Shown one piece after another: positions 1 through 28,117 of a stretch of DNA of 64,000 nt. The first letter of the stretch is position 1. Each line of letters begins with the position of its first letter. Under the pieces are notes generated by a model. It searched no databases. It saw only the letters and a program-made list of their open reading frames with translations, and had not been told where the DNA came from. Position numbers and translations under genes: made by a program. This stretch comes from Nannobrachium achirus (taxonomy: Eukaryota > Chordata > Actinopteri > Myctophiformes > Myctophidae). The DNA is taken from NCBI GenBank assembly GCA_963921795.1, contig OY997652.1:55425838-55489837 (forward strand), in the 5' to 3' direction.

Positions 1-21
1 CCAGTAGCCTACAGAAACACT

Positions 22-15640
<15,619 letters not shown>

Positions 15641-15838
15641 AGTTAAGTCACGCTTGCAGTTTGAACGCTGTGCGTGGACTGACCCCAAAAACTCAAGTCA
15701 AGTCCTCAATCTGCAGAAGGAGCAATGGTTATCCTGAAACCTTGAAGGAGACAACGTATGCTGTACTCTCACTCCCAAAACGGACTGGTGACATCTTGGG
15801 ACAAATACTTCACCTTCACGTCATTTGACGCCATCCCT
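15641..15838 (+). other. Probable start of PARM1 3' UTR
   Basis: Unique-looking sequence after the stop, before the first downstream repeat at about 15850. No poly(A) signal could be assigned. Confidence 0.4.
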
Positions 15839-15849
15839 GTCACTTCTGA

Positions 15850-16290
15850 CTGTGAAAAATAGCAGATATACAAGCTCACACGTGCGAGCTTTGTGGATCT
15901 GCTATTTTTGAAAAATCATGATCATTGTGCAATTAAGATTTTGAATATATTAACTCGATTCTATAAATATCTTCTAAAAGTTTTTTGAAACATGTTTCTA
16001 TCATCAGTGGTTCTCAACTTTATCAGGTCAAGGACCCCCAAAATTACAGGTATCAACGAATCCCCATCTCAAAATATGTTGTTCCAGGGAACTCCAGTAG
16101 CAAAGATTTGAGTTACAGAGGTTTGCTTTGAAAATGATATATTCAAAGATTTGCACACATTTTCACAATTTTTCAAAAATAGCAGATCTACGAGCTCATA
16201 TAATAATAATAATAATAATGGGCTTGTATATCTGCTATTTTTCAATAGCTAAGGTATAAAATAATTCCAGGTCTATGGGTTAAAACAACG
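15850..16290. mobile_element. Family A repeat; second hairpin has a (TAA)n loop
   Basis: Hairpins at 15857-15910 and 16177-16248. In the second, the GC stem tip is replaced by a TAA/TAT repeat between GAGCTCAT and GGGCTTGTATATC. Confidence 0.65.
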
Positions 16291-16840
16291 GAGGCGTGCT
16301 GTCGGACTTGAGCCGCGAGAGGCGCCGAAAGAGTCTCTGTGCCGAACGTTGCGAAGTCCGCTTCAGCCGACTCCGTGCCGTTCGAGTTATGGTCCCCATA
16401 GGGACAGAATTGTAACTCGTCTCCCCTTGGTCAACAAGTGCCGTCGCGGGTACCCCTGAGACGCCAAACGTTTGCTGTTTGTTTGGTCAAATCCGTCCCA
16501 GAATCCGTCCAAAAACGTCACCTGTTTTTGTCGTCTTGGGAGTGACAATGCGTTGGACAACGCGCCAGTAATAGATGATTATCCTGACTCCTTGAAGAGG
16601 AAAACACTCCAGAAATACAGGTGGCTGCAGGAGAGAGCTTAGACACAGACAGACTGATTAAGACATTTAGACCTGGAAGGCAAATCTGTGTCACTTTAGA
16701 TTTGAACCTCTTTAACCATTATTGCAGTTTTACTATGAAAACCGGCACATCTTGTCCGCGTACCTCTGTCTGTACGTCACGTCTGACACTGTGGTTCTAT
16801 GGGTTTGTCTGCGGTTCTATGGGTTTGTCGCTCTCTGACA
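16291..16840. other. GC-richer stretch, function unknown
   Basis: Less repetitive and rich in CG dinucleotides (16310-16560). It could be part of a long PARM1 3' UTR. No coding frame that I trust. Confidence 0.3.
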
Positions 16841-16844
16841 TCAT

Positions 16845-17212
16845 GCTCTGATGTCAGGGGAACCACTCTTAACTGAATGGGTTTGCCGCATCACGCTCTG
16901 GCTTGATGTCCCTTTCATGCCCATATATGGAGGTCGGGTCGCTAATGTCATCACGAGTCACACTTGCAAATGAATTAGGTCCTTGTCCGTGTTATGCCCA
17001 TATATGGAGATCCCTGTCCCGATGTCATCAATATTAAGCGCATATCTGGGAATGCCCATATTTGGTAATGCCCATATATGGGCATGTTCTGACATCACAT
17101 TGTTGACTATCATGCAGGGGTCTCCATATATGGGTAACTGGTCCGATATAAATCACTGGCCAGATGAAAGGGCGAGGTCGCATGTCGCCCTGAGGCGTCT
17201 TACTAGTGGTAT
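16845..17212. mobile_element. CCATATATGG-bearing repeat, inverted
   Basis: Ends with the inverse of ACTAGTAAGACGCCTCAGGG at about 17210. Perfect CCATATATGG at 16921, 16998, 17072 and 17124. Confidence 0.55.
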
Positions 17213-17217
17213 ACTTA

Positions 17218-17350
17218 AAAAAATAGCAGATATACAAGCTCACAGCAGATTCAATGTCTTTGAATATTTTGACCCGATTCTATAAATGTCTTCTAAATCC
17301 TTCTAAGGTTTTTGAAAAACACACGATTTTCAACTTTTTTCAACTCATCT
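17218..17350. mobile_element. Partial family A repeat
   Basis: A left half-hairpin (17221-17250) runs into the family A segment containing GACCCGATTCTATAAATGTC. Confidence 0.4.
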
Positions 17351-17384
17351 GAACTAGAGAGACGTGGACACCCCTGTTAATAAC

Positions 17385-18000
17385 CCATTTAGGCCCAGAA
17401 TTATTGAATGCTTTAACCAGTGAAAAATAGCAGATCTACAAGCTCACAGCGCGGCACTAGCTCACAGCGCGGCACCGAGTGCCGCGCTGTGAGCTTGTAG
17501 ATCTGCTATTTTTGGAAAAAGTCGTGGAAAATGTGTGCAAATCTTTGAATATATGTATTTTCAAAGCGAACGTTTGTAACTCAAATTTTGCTTCTGGGTG
17601 GTCCCTGGAAATAAATATTTTAAGATGGGGGTCCGTGGCCAAATAAATATAATTTTGGGGGTCCTTCACATGAAAAGGTTTGAGAACCACTGACATAGTA
17701 GCCTCTCAAGAACAGACTAACTGAGCTCCATTTGAGTGAAAAGGACCTTTTCTTTGACGATGGCTAGCCAGATTGCTGACATAGAAACATAGATTTTTCA
17801 AAAAATCTAAGAAGGATTCAAAAGACACTTATAGAATCGGGTAAAAATTCTAATTTTCACGATTTTTCAAAAATAGCAGATCTACAAGCTCACAGCGCGG
17901 CACTCGGTGCCGCGCTGTGAGCTTGTATATCTGCTATTTTTCAATAGTTAAAGCATAAAATAATGGTACACAATAATGTGTACCCGTTCTGAATGAGCAA
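17385..18000. mobile_element. Best-preserved family A repeat
   Basis: TAACCCATTTAGGCCCAGAA at the left and GTACCCGTTCTGAATG at the right. Hairpins at about 17424-17514 (with an internal partial duplication of the left arm) and 17869-17941, both with a GCGCGGCAC/GTGCCGCGC stem. Confidence 0.7.
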
Positions 18001-18460
18001 ACACTATAGCAATGTCGATTACTATCCGAATATAGAGCTTTTTATATGTTTTATATTTTGTTTCAATCAAAAAATATCACCTACAGCTCCTTTAAATTAC
18101 TACCTATAGACACGGAAGAGAATGATTACAAGTTAATCATCTTTTCTGTCTACCTCTCTCCATCTTTCTTGCTGTATTGGTACTCTAATCTCCGTGAAAT
18201 GGGCTGAAGACTGAGTTAAGACAGCTTTGACTGAGCTGAATGTGTGCAGACATTAAGTATCTTCACACACCAGGAGCGTGATGAATAAACGATCCCAAAA
18301 TGCATTGGCGAATGTTTCGCATCGAACTCTTCATATAGTTGATGTGTCATTCATACAGGTTGATGCTTTTATTGCTAACAAAAATGTACAGGAACATCTT
18401 TCACTTTATCGGCATGTGATATTTGTGTTCTGTGTGAATATACACAAACAACACAACAGA
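18001..18460. other. No feature recognised
   Basis: AT-rich, no credible coding exon. Confidence 0.4.
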
Positions 18461-18463
18461 AGA

Positions 18464-18730
18464 TATATTGTCGTTGTTGGGTGAAAATCTTGTATGTCCA
18501 AAACCGTTTGTTTTGCATTTATCATTTTAAAAATGATTTAAACTAGTGAAAACAGCCGTTCTACAAGCACACAACGCCTCGCGGTGCGAGGCGTTGTGTG
18601 CTTGTAGATCTGCTGTTTTCACTACTTTTGTGCGACGGCCTTGTATGATGAAGCAGGGCTTTACTTTGCGAAAGAACATACACATTTGAAACTTGGAGAT
18701 ACAAGGTTTCCACCCGACAACGACGATATT
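18464..18730. mobile_element. Family B palindromic MITE, complete
   Basis: ATATTGTCGTTGTTGGGTG at the left, CACCCGACAACGACGATAT at the right. Hairpin 18543-18625 with arms extended by family-specific CTAGTGAAAAC/GTTTTCACTA. Confidence 0.8.
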
Positions 18731-18739
18731 TTCTGACAA

Positions 18740-19255
18740 ATTAATCGCCAAAAAACAAACAAACAAACATATAAAACAGTATAAAACGCTCCTGGTGTGT
18801 AAGGACCCAGAGAATGTTAGGGAAGGGAATGTCGTCACATTCACATGAATGTATATTTTGGTGTTAATCTTGAAATCTTGTACAGTATATGTCTGATAGT
18901 GTCTGCTATCTATTGGCAGGTGTGTTGTAATTGGCTAGTAATAGCAGCAGGCTAATTCCATAGTCTGAAGGGACACTTTCTTTGTGATGAATAAAAACTA
19001 AAGTAGCCTAGTTGCCTTTGGCAGTCTTGAAAATATTCTGGAATTGAGGTCCTTGGCCTGCTGGCAGAGTACCAAGAAATATGACTCATACTTATAAGGT
19101 ATCCAAGATTAGCCGTGTCCGTGTGAATGCCTGATCTCCTGGTAGATATTTATTTAATTGTATTTTTTTATGATTATGATGTTAATGATAATGTACAGGG
19201 CTGTTTTTTTTTTTGTCTTTTCATTAGATACAATTAGTTACCGGTATGTTGTAGA
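18740..19255. other. No feature recognised
   Basis: AT-rich with short homopolymers; no gene seen. Confidence 0.4.
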
Positions 19256-19259
19256 GCAT

Positions 19260-19740
19260 TAACGACTTGTGATTTTTGCAAGTCGACTCGACTCAGTAAA
19301 AAGTTGAGTTGAAGTCGACTTTATAGTTTGATGACGTCATCATATCACCCCCCCCCCCCCCCCCCCCCCCCCCCAATTATTTTGGGGGGTCCCCAGATGA
19401 TTAACTTAATGTGAAGCATTGTTTTCTCACTCAACTGTAAACAAACCAACATAAAGTTTACGTGTATGGAGGGTATCTTCACATTTCTAAAGTGCCAATT
19501 TAAGGACTTTTTAATACCTCTAAAAATTGTCCAAATTGTCAAATATTAGAGGCAGAAATTGTGAAAATAGTTGATCTACATGCTCACAACGCCTCGCAAC
19601 GTGAGGCGTTGTGAGCATGTAGATCTGCTATTTTCATAATAGAAAGTATTATTTTTTTTCCAACTTTGACTTTCGACTTTCTCTGGTGGGAGTCGACTTG
19701 TGTAATGAAGTCGACTGAGTCGACTTGTCGACTATTTTGA
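19260..19740. mobile_element. Family F (GTCGACT-rich) element with nested family I piece
   Basis: GACTTGTGATTTTTGCAAGT at the left and GACTGAGTCGACTTGTCGAC at the right. A C-run (19348-19374) precedes an inverted copy of the 7010-7240 family I interior, with a hairpin at 19561-19636 using the CTACATGCTCAC arm variant. Confidence 0.6.
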
Positions 19741-19951
19741 TAGAAATACATTGTGTGACATTTGTGTGAATTTGACATTGTGTGATCTAATATGACATAT
19801 AGGGTTGTTCTTATTTTCATGCGTGTTGTTGCAACGCATTATGACCTTTCTGATGTGGTAGATCTGTACCTGTACATTTTCGCTGGATGTTTGTCCCCAA
19901 AATAGGGATGTTAGGGTTAGTAAGTTAATTCATTCAACATTTGTAAGGTGA

Positions 19952-20216
19952 ATATCGTCGTTGTCGGGTGAAAACCTTGTATGTCCAAAAGCGCTCGTTT
20001 TGCATTTATCATTTTAAAAATGATTTAAACTAGTGAAAACAGCCAATCTACAAGCACACAACGCCTCACACCGCGAGGCGTTGTGTGCTTGTAGATCTGC
20101 TGCTTTCACTACTTTTGTGCGACAGCCTTGTATGATGAAGCAGGGCTTTACTTTGCGAAAGAACAGACAAATTTGAAACTTGGAGATACAAGGTTTCCAC
20201 CCGACAAAGACGATAT
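19952..20216. mobile_element. Family B palindromic MITE
   Basis: AATATCGTCGTTGTCGGGTG to CACCCGACAAAGACGATAT; hairpin at about 20031-20112. Confidence 0.8.
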
Positions 20217-20610
20217 GTTTCATAATTTGCACACAACAATGTTTCTCAACCACCCGGTCAGGACGTTTTCTTTTCCAAGATCCCCCTGGTAAAAAAAGAA
20301 AGAAAGAAAATTAGTTGAATTCCCAATTCAAGATTGACTTCTTGAAGTAGTCAGTACTTACTTGTACAGTGTTACAATACAGTGTTAATTGGCTCTTGTA
20401 ACTCAGAGGTGTTAAAATATTGACACAGTGTCAGGTTTTTACTGTGTACATTCATTCTCTGTGTATTTTGTTGTTTTCTGTTAAAATGAACAAATTAAGA
20501 CTGCAGTTGAACTTAAAGCTGCAATCCAGAATTTATTTCAATGAATAAAACATTATTGTAACCAATCTGCATGGTAAGAGTATGTTAATACAATATAATA
20601 TGGGTATAAT
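20217..20610. other. No feature recognised except a hAT-like end
   Basis: A GTTTCTCAACC motif at 20240 suggests a decayed hAT end; otherwise unassigned. Confidence 0.3.
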
Positions 20611-20612
20611 AT

Positions 20613-20982
20613 CAGGCATGTGCACACATAGACATCAAAGGGGGCTTGAGCCCCTTCCCTTTTATCCGTCTGTAAAAAGTGCCCTCACCAGACCAGCAAT
20701 GCAGTTTTTACTATGGTGAAAGAAATGCAAATGCCCCTCTTTCCATGCCATACCTGAAGATGGCTTTCAAGAGAATTGCCTTGTCCAAACTCTCCTGAAC
20801 TGGAATGCAGCATCTTATGTTGAAAGAATTGCTCACTCTGTGTGGACTTTATGTTTAATATAGCAGCAAAAATAGCCGACCTCCAAGCTCACAACGTGTC
20901 GTGCTGCGACGAGCTGTGAGCTTGGAGGTCTGCTATTTTCAATATTTTCACCAAAAGGCCCTTACATTCTCTGCACGTCCCT
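20613..20982. mobile_element. Family H element with hairpin
   Basis: GCATGTGCACACATAGACAT at the left and CTCTGCACGTCCCTGG at the right. Hairpin 20868-20939 has the GACCTCCAAGCTCAC/GTGAGCTTGGAGGTC arms shared only with 30248-30322. Confidence 0.65.
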
Positions 20983-21123
20983 GGTTGATATCATTTCCTG
21001 GCAGGAAACCAGGATATGACAGTTAGAGATTAGGCCTACACCTTTAACTATGTTGATGCAGATCACTGCTACAGTAGCTGATAGCTAGTCTAGTCTGTGT
21101 TTTCCTGTGTTCTAAACTGGTCC

Positions 21124-21130
<7 letters not shown>

Positions 21131-21176
<46 letters not shown>

Positions 21177-21480
21177 TTTACTAGCAGGAACAGTACAGGT
21201 TGGATGTACAGTCAAAGGCTATGCTAAAAGGTGAACACAAAAAGACCCAGGGGCCTTGTTTTGTGTTCCATTGTACTCAATTCATCGTAGCACATACCGG
21301 TAATACAGTAAGTATCATACAATATTGGTAGAAAACACAGTAGTATCAACAGTTATATTTACAGAGGAAGGAGGGGAAGGGGAGGAGAGGATGCTACTAC
21401 TACCAAGGAGGAGTTCAACTATACTCACTTGCATTTTGAGCTCAGCCATTCTTTTAGTTTAGTTTTGAGTTTGGTTATAG
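21131..21480 (-). mobile_element. LINE 3' end, minus strand, with (TTGA)n tail
   Basis: A (GATT)n tract then ATACTTTACTAGCAGGAACA; same organisation as the LINE 3' end at 57850-58020. Only untranslated sequence remains. Confidence 0.45.
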
Positions 21481-21940
21481 CCTAGGTAGCCTCGGAAACT
21501 CAGGCTTGTTTTGGCGATCGGAAGAAAAATAAAACCTGGGCAAGCCCCACTATAACTGTGCATTTTAATTGTATATAAAATAAATGTAGCCGTTCAGATA
21601 TCTTATTTTACATCAGTATTGTTCATGTGAACTGGTTAGGCTTGTCCATTATAATCGCTATGATTTATCACTCGTTTTCCACCGTGGATCACTTCCTCAT
21701 TTAAAGCGGACAGCAGCAGGAGTCATGTCACCCTCCACATCATTTCGAGACACCGGAGGACCCGACGAGATCTGCCGGCCAGCATGTCTGCGTTAGGTTA
21801 GACTATAGCCTAGCCCTTATGGAGTCGAGATCTTTAACCCATTAATCATCAATCATTTTAGATTTTAGATAGGCCTAAAGCAACATTTTTCTTTCTTTTT
21901 TTTTCAGAAAACTTGAAAATATAAATAATAATAATAATAA
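21481..21940. other. No gene recognised
   Basis: Unique-looking sequence, no splice-supported coding frame. Confidence 0.3.
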
Positions 21941-21944
21941 TAAA

Positions 21945-22130
21945 AAAATCTGGCTTTTATGCCTTTATTGATAGGACAGTAGACTGACAGGAAATGGGGG
22001 GAGAGTTTGGGAGTGACACGCACGCAGCAAAGGTAGTCAGGATCAGGAATCGAACCAGCGACACGCTGTGAGGCCACACTGAACGTATGTGGTATGCGCC
22101 TTTACCGGTAGGCCAGCGGGCGCCCCGTTT
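21945..22130 (-). repeat. tRNA-derived SINE, minus strand
   Basis: On the minus strand: tRNA-like head with GGCCTACCGGTAAAGG, perfect B-box GGTTCGATTCC, then a tail of TCCTGTCAGTCTACTGTCCT type ending in AT-rich sequence. Confidence 0.65.
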
Positions 22131-22566
22131 GTTTATTTTTTCCCCCACAAATCCTCTCTTCTGGGGGGGTTCCTGACGTGCTGGCCATTGGGAAAAGAGG
22201 GAAAACTCCCGAACGGCCGGTCCACTCCCTCACTCCCGGCCGGTCCAGGCCAACCATTAAAAAGATATTTAAAAAAATTACCGCCTCCGTTCCATTTTGG
22301 GCACTGGGCGGCCCACAAAGTAAATATAATGTCACTGGCCCACTGGCTTGTCTCTCATGATCTGAAATGACCAATCTTTGAGGAGCAGCAGCACTCTCTT
22401 TATACCACAAAAACGATAAGACCTAAAATCACAGTAACCACTCAACGGTTAATATTTGGGGCCCCGCGGCGCGTCCGGAAGGCAAAAAAAGATCTGCCGC
22501 GGCCTTTCGCTATGAGGGCCTCTCCAACTCCTTTCCCCGGGCTGAATCAAGGGCCCAGCACGTCCC
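22131..22566. mobile_element. hAT MITE of the CAGGGACGTGCTGG family, left end damaged
   Basis: The right end GGGCCCAGCACGTCCCTG matches the ends of 33712-34106, and the interior shares the CCCGAACGG and CGGCCGGTCC-like blocks. Confidence 0.6.
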
Positions 22567-23002
22567 TGCAAAACATTTTCAGATGGGTAATCCGCAGCCA
22601 AATAAATCTTTTTTGGGGTTCTTGGCACACAAATTTAGAAGGCATTTGTAGAATTGGCCTCAGGCCTTAAAGGAGCGAGGAACCCCGCCTCTTTATTTGC
22701 TTTATCAGAATTCAGAATATGAAAAGAAATCTAAAATGTGTGGTTTCTAAAATGTAGGAGTGAAGATAATCCACTAGCAACCTCATGCCGAACTAATGGT
22801 ACACCGAGAGCAATTATGTAATGAGTGGCGCCAAATATTTCTACCCAGCAACTGGAAGAACACAGAAATAGCTACAGAGACAGCAGAAAGCTCTGAATCC
22901 ACAAGCCTATGGGCAAATTGAACCATATCATTGCTCCCTATCACAAGTGACTCATTGATATAATATATATTTATAGAAAAAGTGATTTTGGGTTTCATGA
23001 CT
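22567..23002. other. No gene recognised
   Basis: A family A-like GTTCTTGGCACACAAATTTA trace near 22617; otherwise unassigned. Confidence 0.3.
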
Positions 23003-23010
23003 CTTTAAGA

Positions 23011-23461
23011 CAGGGGTCTTTAACTTTTCAGGCCAAGGACCCCTTAGTTGAGAGAGAGATGAAGCAGGGACCCCCACAACCTTATCAGATTCCATATAGT
23101 TTCATTGTTTGACAGCACAATCATCAGTGTATTTTGGATTCTTGTCAATTTATGTTTTCAGATATTTAACCACTTGAACCAATACTTAATAAACTTGACC
23201 TTTCACTCTGTACTTAGTCTGCTCTTTTTCGCCTCTAAACCAAAGCTCTTTGCCGAAAATAGCCGATCTATAAGCTCACAATGCCTCGCAGCGCGAGGCG
23301 TTGTGAGCTTGTAGATCTGCTATTTTTGGCTAATGGACACTAGGGTTCAAGGGGTTATAAAAAGGAGAAAAAAAGTTTCTATCACTCAAAGATTTGGAGG
23401 ACCCCCTGTAGTAACTCTGAGGACCCCCTAGGGGTCCCGGACCCCCTGTTGAAGACCCCTG
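23011..23461. mobile_element. Family G hAT MITE with central hairpin and perfect TSD
   Basis: Ends CAGGGGTCTTTAAC and GTTGAAGACCCCTG; TSD CTTTAAGA at 23003-23010 and 23462-23469. Intact hairpin at 23252-23330, near the exact middle, with GCCTCGC/GCGAGGC stem and GCCGAAAATAG flanks. Confidence 0.85.
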
Positions 23462-23741
23462 CTTTAAGAGGTTGATGGTTGAGGTTTCGGTAGTTCATTC
23501 CAGGTTTCGGTAGTTCAGATTCAAACCCAATCAAAGTACAAACTGCCAAGTCATTCATTTGTGATAACGTTTTGATATGCGCAAATATATTTTCTTTTAT
23601 CGTGTTGTGACAGAGTTGTTGGTGCAATAAACAAGATGGTGCGTCTCTGTGATGAAGAGGAAGTGTGGTGCAACAGTCAAGCTGGTGACCTCAATGTGGT
23701 CAGATTGTTCCACTAGCGCCAGCCCACACACATCTATATGC

Positions 23742-23879
<138 letters not shown>

Positions 23880-23898
23880 CAAAAAACACTCCCATTTA

Positions 23899-23899
23899 T

Positions 23900-23955
<56 letters not shown>
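23899..23955. repeat. (CT)n microsatellite
   Basis: Pure CT run about 22 bp after the (CA)n tract. Confidence 0.95.
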
Positions 23956-23958
<3 letters not shown>

Positions 23959-24349
23959 CAGATCTTTATTGCCCCATAAAGTACACAGTAAAATCATGTT
24001 GTTAATTTATCCATTTCGTCACCTTGATAAAATAATGGGCCACATCATTTTTTAAAGGTTTTCAGAGAGAAACAAATAATAAATAAATAAAAAAAGATCT
24101 AAAACAAAAAAGATATTTCTTAATCATTTCACCCAAAATGATGTCTATTAATGTAAAAATAGCCTCGGGAACCCAGGCTTTTATTTAACACTGTCTTCCA
24201 GTTATGTAACATAAGGGGATTACATAGGATTAAACCTTGACTTAAGCAAAAAAGAACGTTTAGTTTTTTAAGGTGACGATTTGTAACTGTGTGTAGGACA
24301 TTTGTACGCATATCGTAATTAACAATAAGATTTTACAATTTCCATCTAT

Positions 24350-24505
<156 letters not shown>

Positions 24506-25060
24506 AGTGTGTGTGCCCATGTAATGACAGAGGACAAGCAGTGAGATAAAAGGAAAGGACAGTTCCTCAAACTACGCTGTTATTATCAGCACCTAAATAT
24601 ATCAAGCGGAGTGTGTGTGTGCGTGCGTGCTTGCGTGTGTGCTTGCGTGCGTGCACATGCGAACATATGTGCATGTGCATGCCTACATGTGCATGCCTAT
24701 TTTTGTGTCTATGCGTGATGTACATGCTTTGTAATTACATGCAGAGAGCCAGTGGGTTGGGCTGTTCACGTCTTTACATTAGAAACATCTGGACAGAGGG
24801 ACGCAACATGTGTATGTTGAAAACATGCACAGAATCCAGCACACTGAACCCTTTACTGACATACATTGACCTTTGAACTATGACTGGACATTGGGTATCG
24901 AGGATATTTCTTTTACTTTTGTAGTTGTCTGGTTGAGTGGATTTGTGTGGGTGTGATAGTGAAGTGTGAAAGTGATGTCTTGTATTGTATAGGAAACCTA
25001 AATACAAATCTAATACATAGAAACACATCATCTGGATGTGTGTGTTGTAACCAAATGTTA
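24506..25060. other. No gene recognised
   Basis: A degenerate GT/GC tract at 24610-24700, then unassigned sequence. Confidence 0.3.
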
Positions 25061-25074
25061 CTTTAGTACATCTC

Positions 25075-25560
25075 AGAGTTAAAGGGTGTTTCCCTAATGT
25101 CTGTACTCTGACACCCCTCTTCCTATATACACCCACTGTAACTTCAAACTCCATTTTAACCACGATAGACTCATGTAAACACCCTTGATTCTGGGTACTG
25201 ATGTACTTCTAATGCGTGAATGTTTGAAAATGAATAAAGTTTAATACAACAAACACAGAAAATAAATGAGCAAATAGGCAATAAACACGGCCCACTCACA
25301 AGAGGACAATGTCAGTTTGTGATGTTTTATCTGCTTATTGTAAGTCGCTTTGGATTAAAAGCGTCTGCTAAATGCCTAAACTGTAACTGTCAGTCACCAC
25401 TCACCAGAACCAGTATAGGGACATGTGTTTTCAATGAGTTTTTTCATGGTTAAGATGGAGTTTGAAGTTACAATGGGTTTGTACTGTATAGTACAAACCC
25501 AGGGGGTGTGCCTGACAAAATCTATTTTAAACATCTAAACATCTATTTACTGAGTGAGAG
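25075..25560. mobile_element. Decayed relative of the 3200-3842 palindrome
   Basis: GAGTTAAAGGGTGTTTCCC at the left. It shares AACTTCAAACTCCATTTTAA and its inverse with 3200-3842, and has been partly rearranged. Confidence 0.5.
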
Positions 25561-25638
25561 GAGATGACCGGAGACGGTTGCGCCGATCTGGAAGCCAGGA
25601 ACCAAGCCACTGGCAGGGACCATGACATTAATGACAAA

Positions 25639-25903
25639 TATATCGTCGTTGTCGGGTGGAAACCTCGTATCTCCAAGTTTCAAATATGTGTCCGTTCTTT
25701 CGCAAAGTAAAGCCCTGCATGCTTCATCACACAAGGCCGTCGCACAAAAGTAGTGAAAACAGCAGATCTACAAGCACACAACGCCTCGCGGTGCGAGGCG
25801 TTGTGTGCTTGTAGATCGGATGTTTTCACTAGTTTAAATCATTTTTAAAATGATAAAGGAACAGTTTTGGACATACAAGGTTTTCACCCGACAACGACGA
25901 TAT
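25639..25903. mobile_element. Family B palindromic MITE
   Basis: TATATCGTCGTTGTCGGGTG to CACCCGACAACGACGATATA; hairpin at 25750-25830, one of the least damaged copies. Confidence 0.85.
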
Positions 25904-26117
25904 ACATAATTTCCATCAAACAACGTGCCATACTATAGCCCATTTCAAATTACATTTCTTACATTTTTATCCTAGTGAGATCAGGGCCTCTAAAGGGCCG
26001 CTCACACTGATAAAGTAACTCACGTGGATTGCATGGGTTCGCACCACCACTATAAATATTGTACAATGGGAAACAATATAATTATTGTTCAGTGTGCTCA
26101 GTGTGAATGGCCCTTAA

Positions 26118-26625
26118 CCCATTTAGGCCTAGAATTATTGAATGCTTTTACCAGTGAAAAATAGCAGATATACAAGCTCACAGCGCGGCACTCGGTGCCG
26201 CGCTGTGAGCTTGTAGATCTGCTATTTTTGAAAAGTCGTGAAAATGTGTGCAAATCTTTGAATACATGTGTATTTTCAAAGCGAACGTTTGTAACTCAAA
26301 TTTTGCTTCTTGGGGGTCCCTGGAACTAAATGTTTTGAGATGGGTGGTCCGTGGCCAAATACATATAATTTTGGGGGTCCTTCACATGAAAAGACTAACT
26401 GAACTCCAGTTGAGTGAAAAGGACCTTTTCTTTGACGATGGCTAGCCAGATTGCTGACATAGAAACATGGGTTTTTTAAAGAAAACCTTAGAAGGATTCA
26501 AAAGCCACTCAAAAATAGCAGATCTACAAGCTCTGCCGCACTGTGAGCTTGTAGATCTGCTATTTTTCAATAGTTAAAACATAAAATAATGATACACAAT
26601 AATGTGTACCCGTTCTGAAAACGTG
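26118..26625. mobile_element. Family A repeat with two hairpins
   Basis: AACCCATTTAGGCCTAGAAT at the left, GTGTACCCGTTCTGAA at the right; hairpins at 26153-26230 and 26513-26566. Confidence 0.7.
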
Positions 26626-26629
26626 GCAG

Positions 26630-27080
26630 CGTCAATCCACACTGGTCTGGTTGCATGTAAGGAGCAGCCCGACCTCAGTTCATCTTGTGACCTATTTACC
26701 CTGTCTTGTTACTCTCACCTATAGCTATCTCTCCTGTGTTTTAACCTGGCTGCTGCCATTGCGAAGTTTATGACACCAGCCTGCATTTCCTTCTGGTATA
26801 TTTGATCCAGAATGCATCTCTTAAACAACAGTTTTCTGTTCGGATGACATTAAATCAATGTTTTTAGATAGTATCCTGGCAGTGGCACACACGCACACAG
26901 TGCACAGTGATACATTGGTGACTCACATGATGAAAGTAAACAAGTTCAGCCATAAATAATAAATCACGCCTATCGCCATGAATTCCCATTCAGTTCTCTG
27001 TAATGTCACAATCACTAAACACACCCATTACATTTTGTGTGTTGTTGGTTCCTGTTGCCTGCCAAACCTTGTGAGAGACA
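26630..27080. other. No gene recognised
   Basis: Unique-looking sequence with no supported exon. Confidence 0.35.
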
Positions 27081-27289
27081 TACAGTTTGATCACTTTGTC
27101 AGCAGCCTACTATTATGATTGGGGCACGCCACCTTGCGTAAACCTTTCTGTTTTGATCTCAAACACCGATTTTCATATTTTGTTCAATCATATCTTCATC
27201 AACCACATACTCCATAAATGTACAAAGGCAACCCCTGGACATGATGCTAGTCACAGGGACTTTCAACCCTTGACACTGAGGGCCAAGCA

Positions 27290-27425
27290 GGGACTTGGGT
27301 CCCATTTTTATAGTCGCTGGTATGACCCGGCAGCTAGGGGAATCGAACCACAACCTCCTAATCTCTGGGAGGACACTGATGACAACAAGACCATTGAGGT
27401 TGGTGCCATGCATGGTTTCCTCCAT
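27290..27425 (-). repeat. tRNA-derived SINE head, minus strand
   Basis: On the minus strand, a tRNA-like head with perfect B-box GGTTCGATTCC, followed by CCCTAGCTGCCGGGTC. No intact cloverleaf was established. Confidence 0.5.
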
Positions 27426-27443
27426 CGGTGTGTGAACGCTTGG

Positions 27444-27880
27444 GACTGGAAAAATAGCAGATATACAAGCTCACAGCGCGGCACTGAGTGCCGCGCTGCA
27501 AGCTTGTAGATCTGCTATTTTTGAAAAAAATGTGAAAATGTGTACAAGAAACCCGTGTTTCCATGTCAGTGATGCTCAAACCTTTTCATGTGAAGGACCC
27601 CCAAAATTATATGAATTTGGCCATGGACCCCCATCTCAAAATATTGAGTTCCAGGGACCCCCGGAAGCAAAATTTTAGTTCGCTTAAAAAATACACACAC
27701 ATTTTCACGACTTTTCAAAAATAGCAGATCTACAAGCTCGCAGCGCGGCACTCAGTGCCGCGCTGTGAGCTTGTATATCTGCTATTTTTCAATAGCTAAA
27801 GTTACTAGGGCCCCTCCACCTTGGGCCCTAGTAACTCAGTCCCACTTTCCTACCCCTTGTGACGCCCCTGGACTGGGTGA
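27444..27880. mobile_element. Family A repeat plus GGGCCC/GACGCCCCTG repeat
   Basis: Hairpins at 27448-27523 and 27716-27790 around the GGACCCCC block. The GTGACGCCCCTG repeat after them is the inverse of 785-860. Confidence 0.6.
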
Positions 27881-28117
27881 ATGTAATGCACAGTTGCACA
27901 CAGTAAATCTAAAAATAAATGCACAGCAATTAACATACGGTACTATAAGTTTAGTGACTGACACGATACACACAACCAACAACATGGTGTAAAATGTTTA
28001 ATACACACAGCACCACTTATGATCTACAGACACCACGGAATGATTCAAATGTCAACATGTAGAGTGATTAATAGTTAGAAGAATATGATTGTGTGTACAC
28101 AGTAAAAGTCCTCAGTG

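Noticed and set aside
22089..22410. Overlapping open frames on both strands in GC-rich DNA
   Set aside because: They lie inside a decayed hAT MITE of the CAGGGACGTGCTGG family and have no recognisable domain.
24613..24876. Cysteine-rich small open frame
   Set aside because: Its N-terminal part is a degenerate GT/GC repeat and the rest matches nothing; no splice support.
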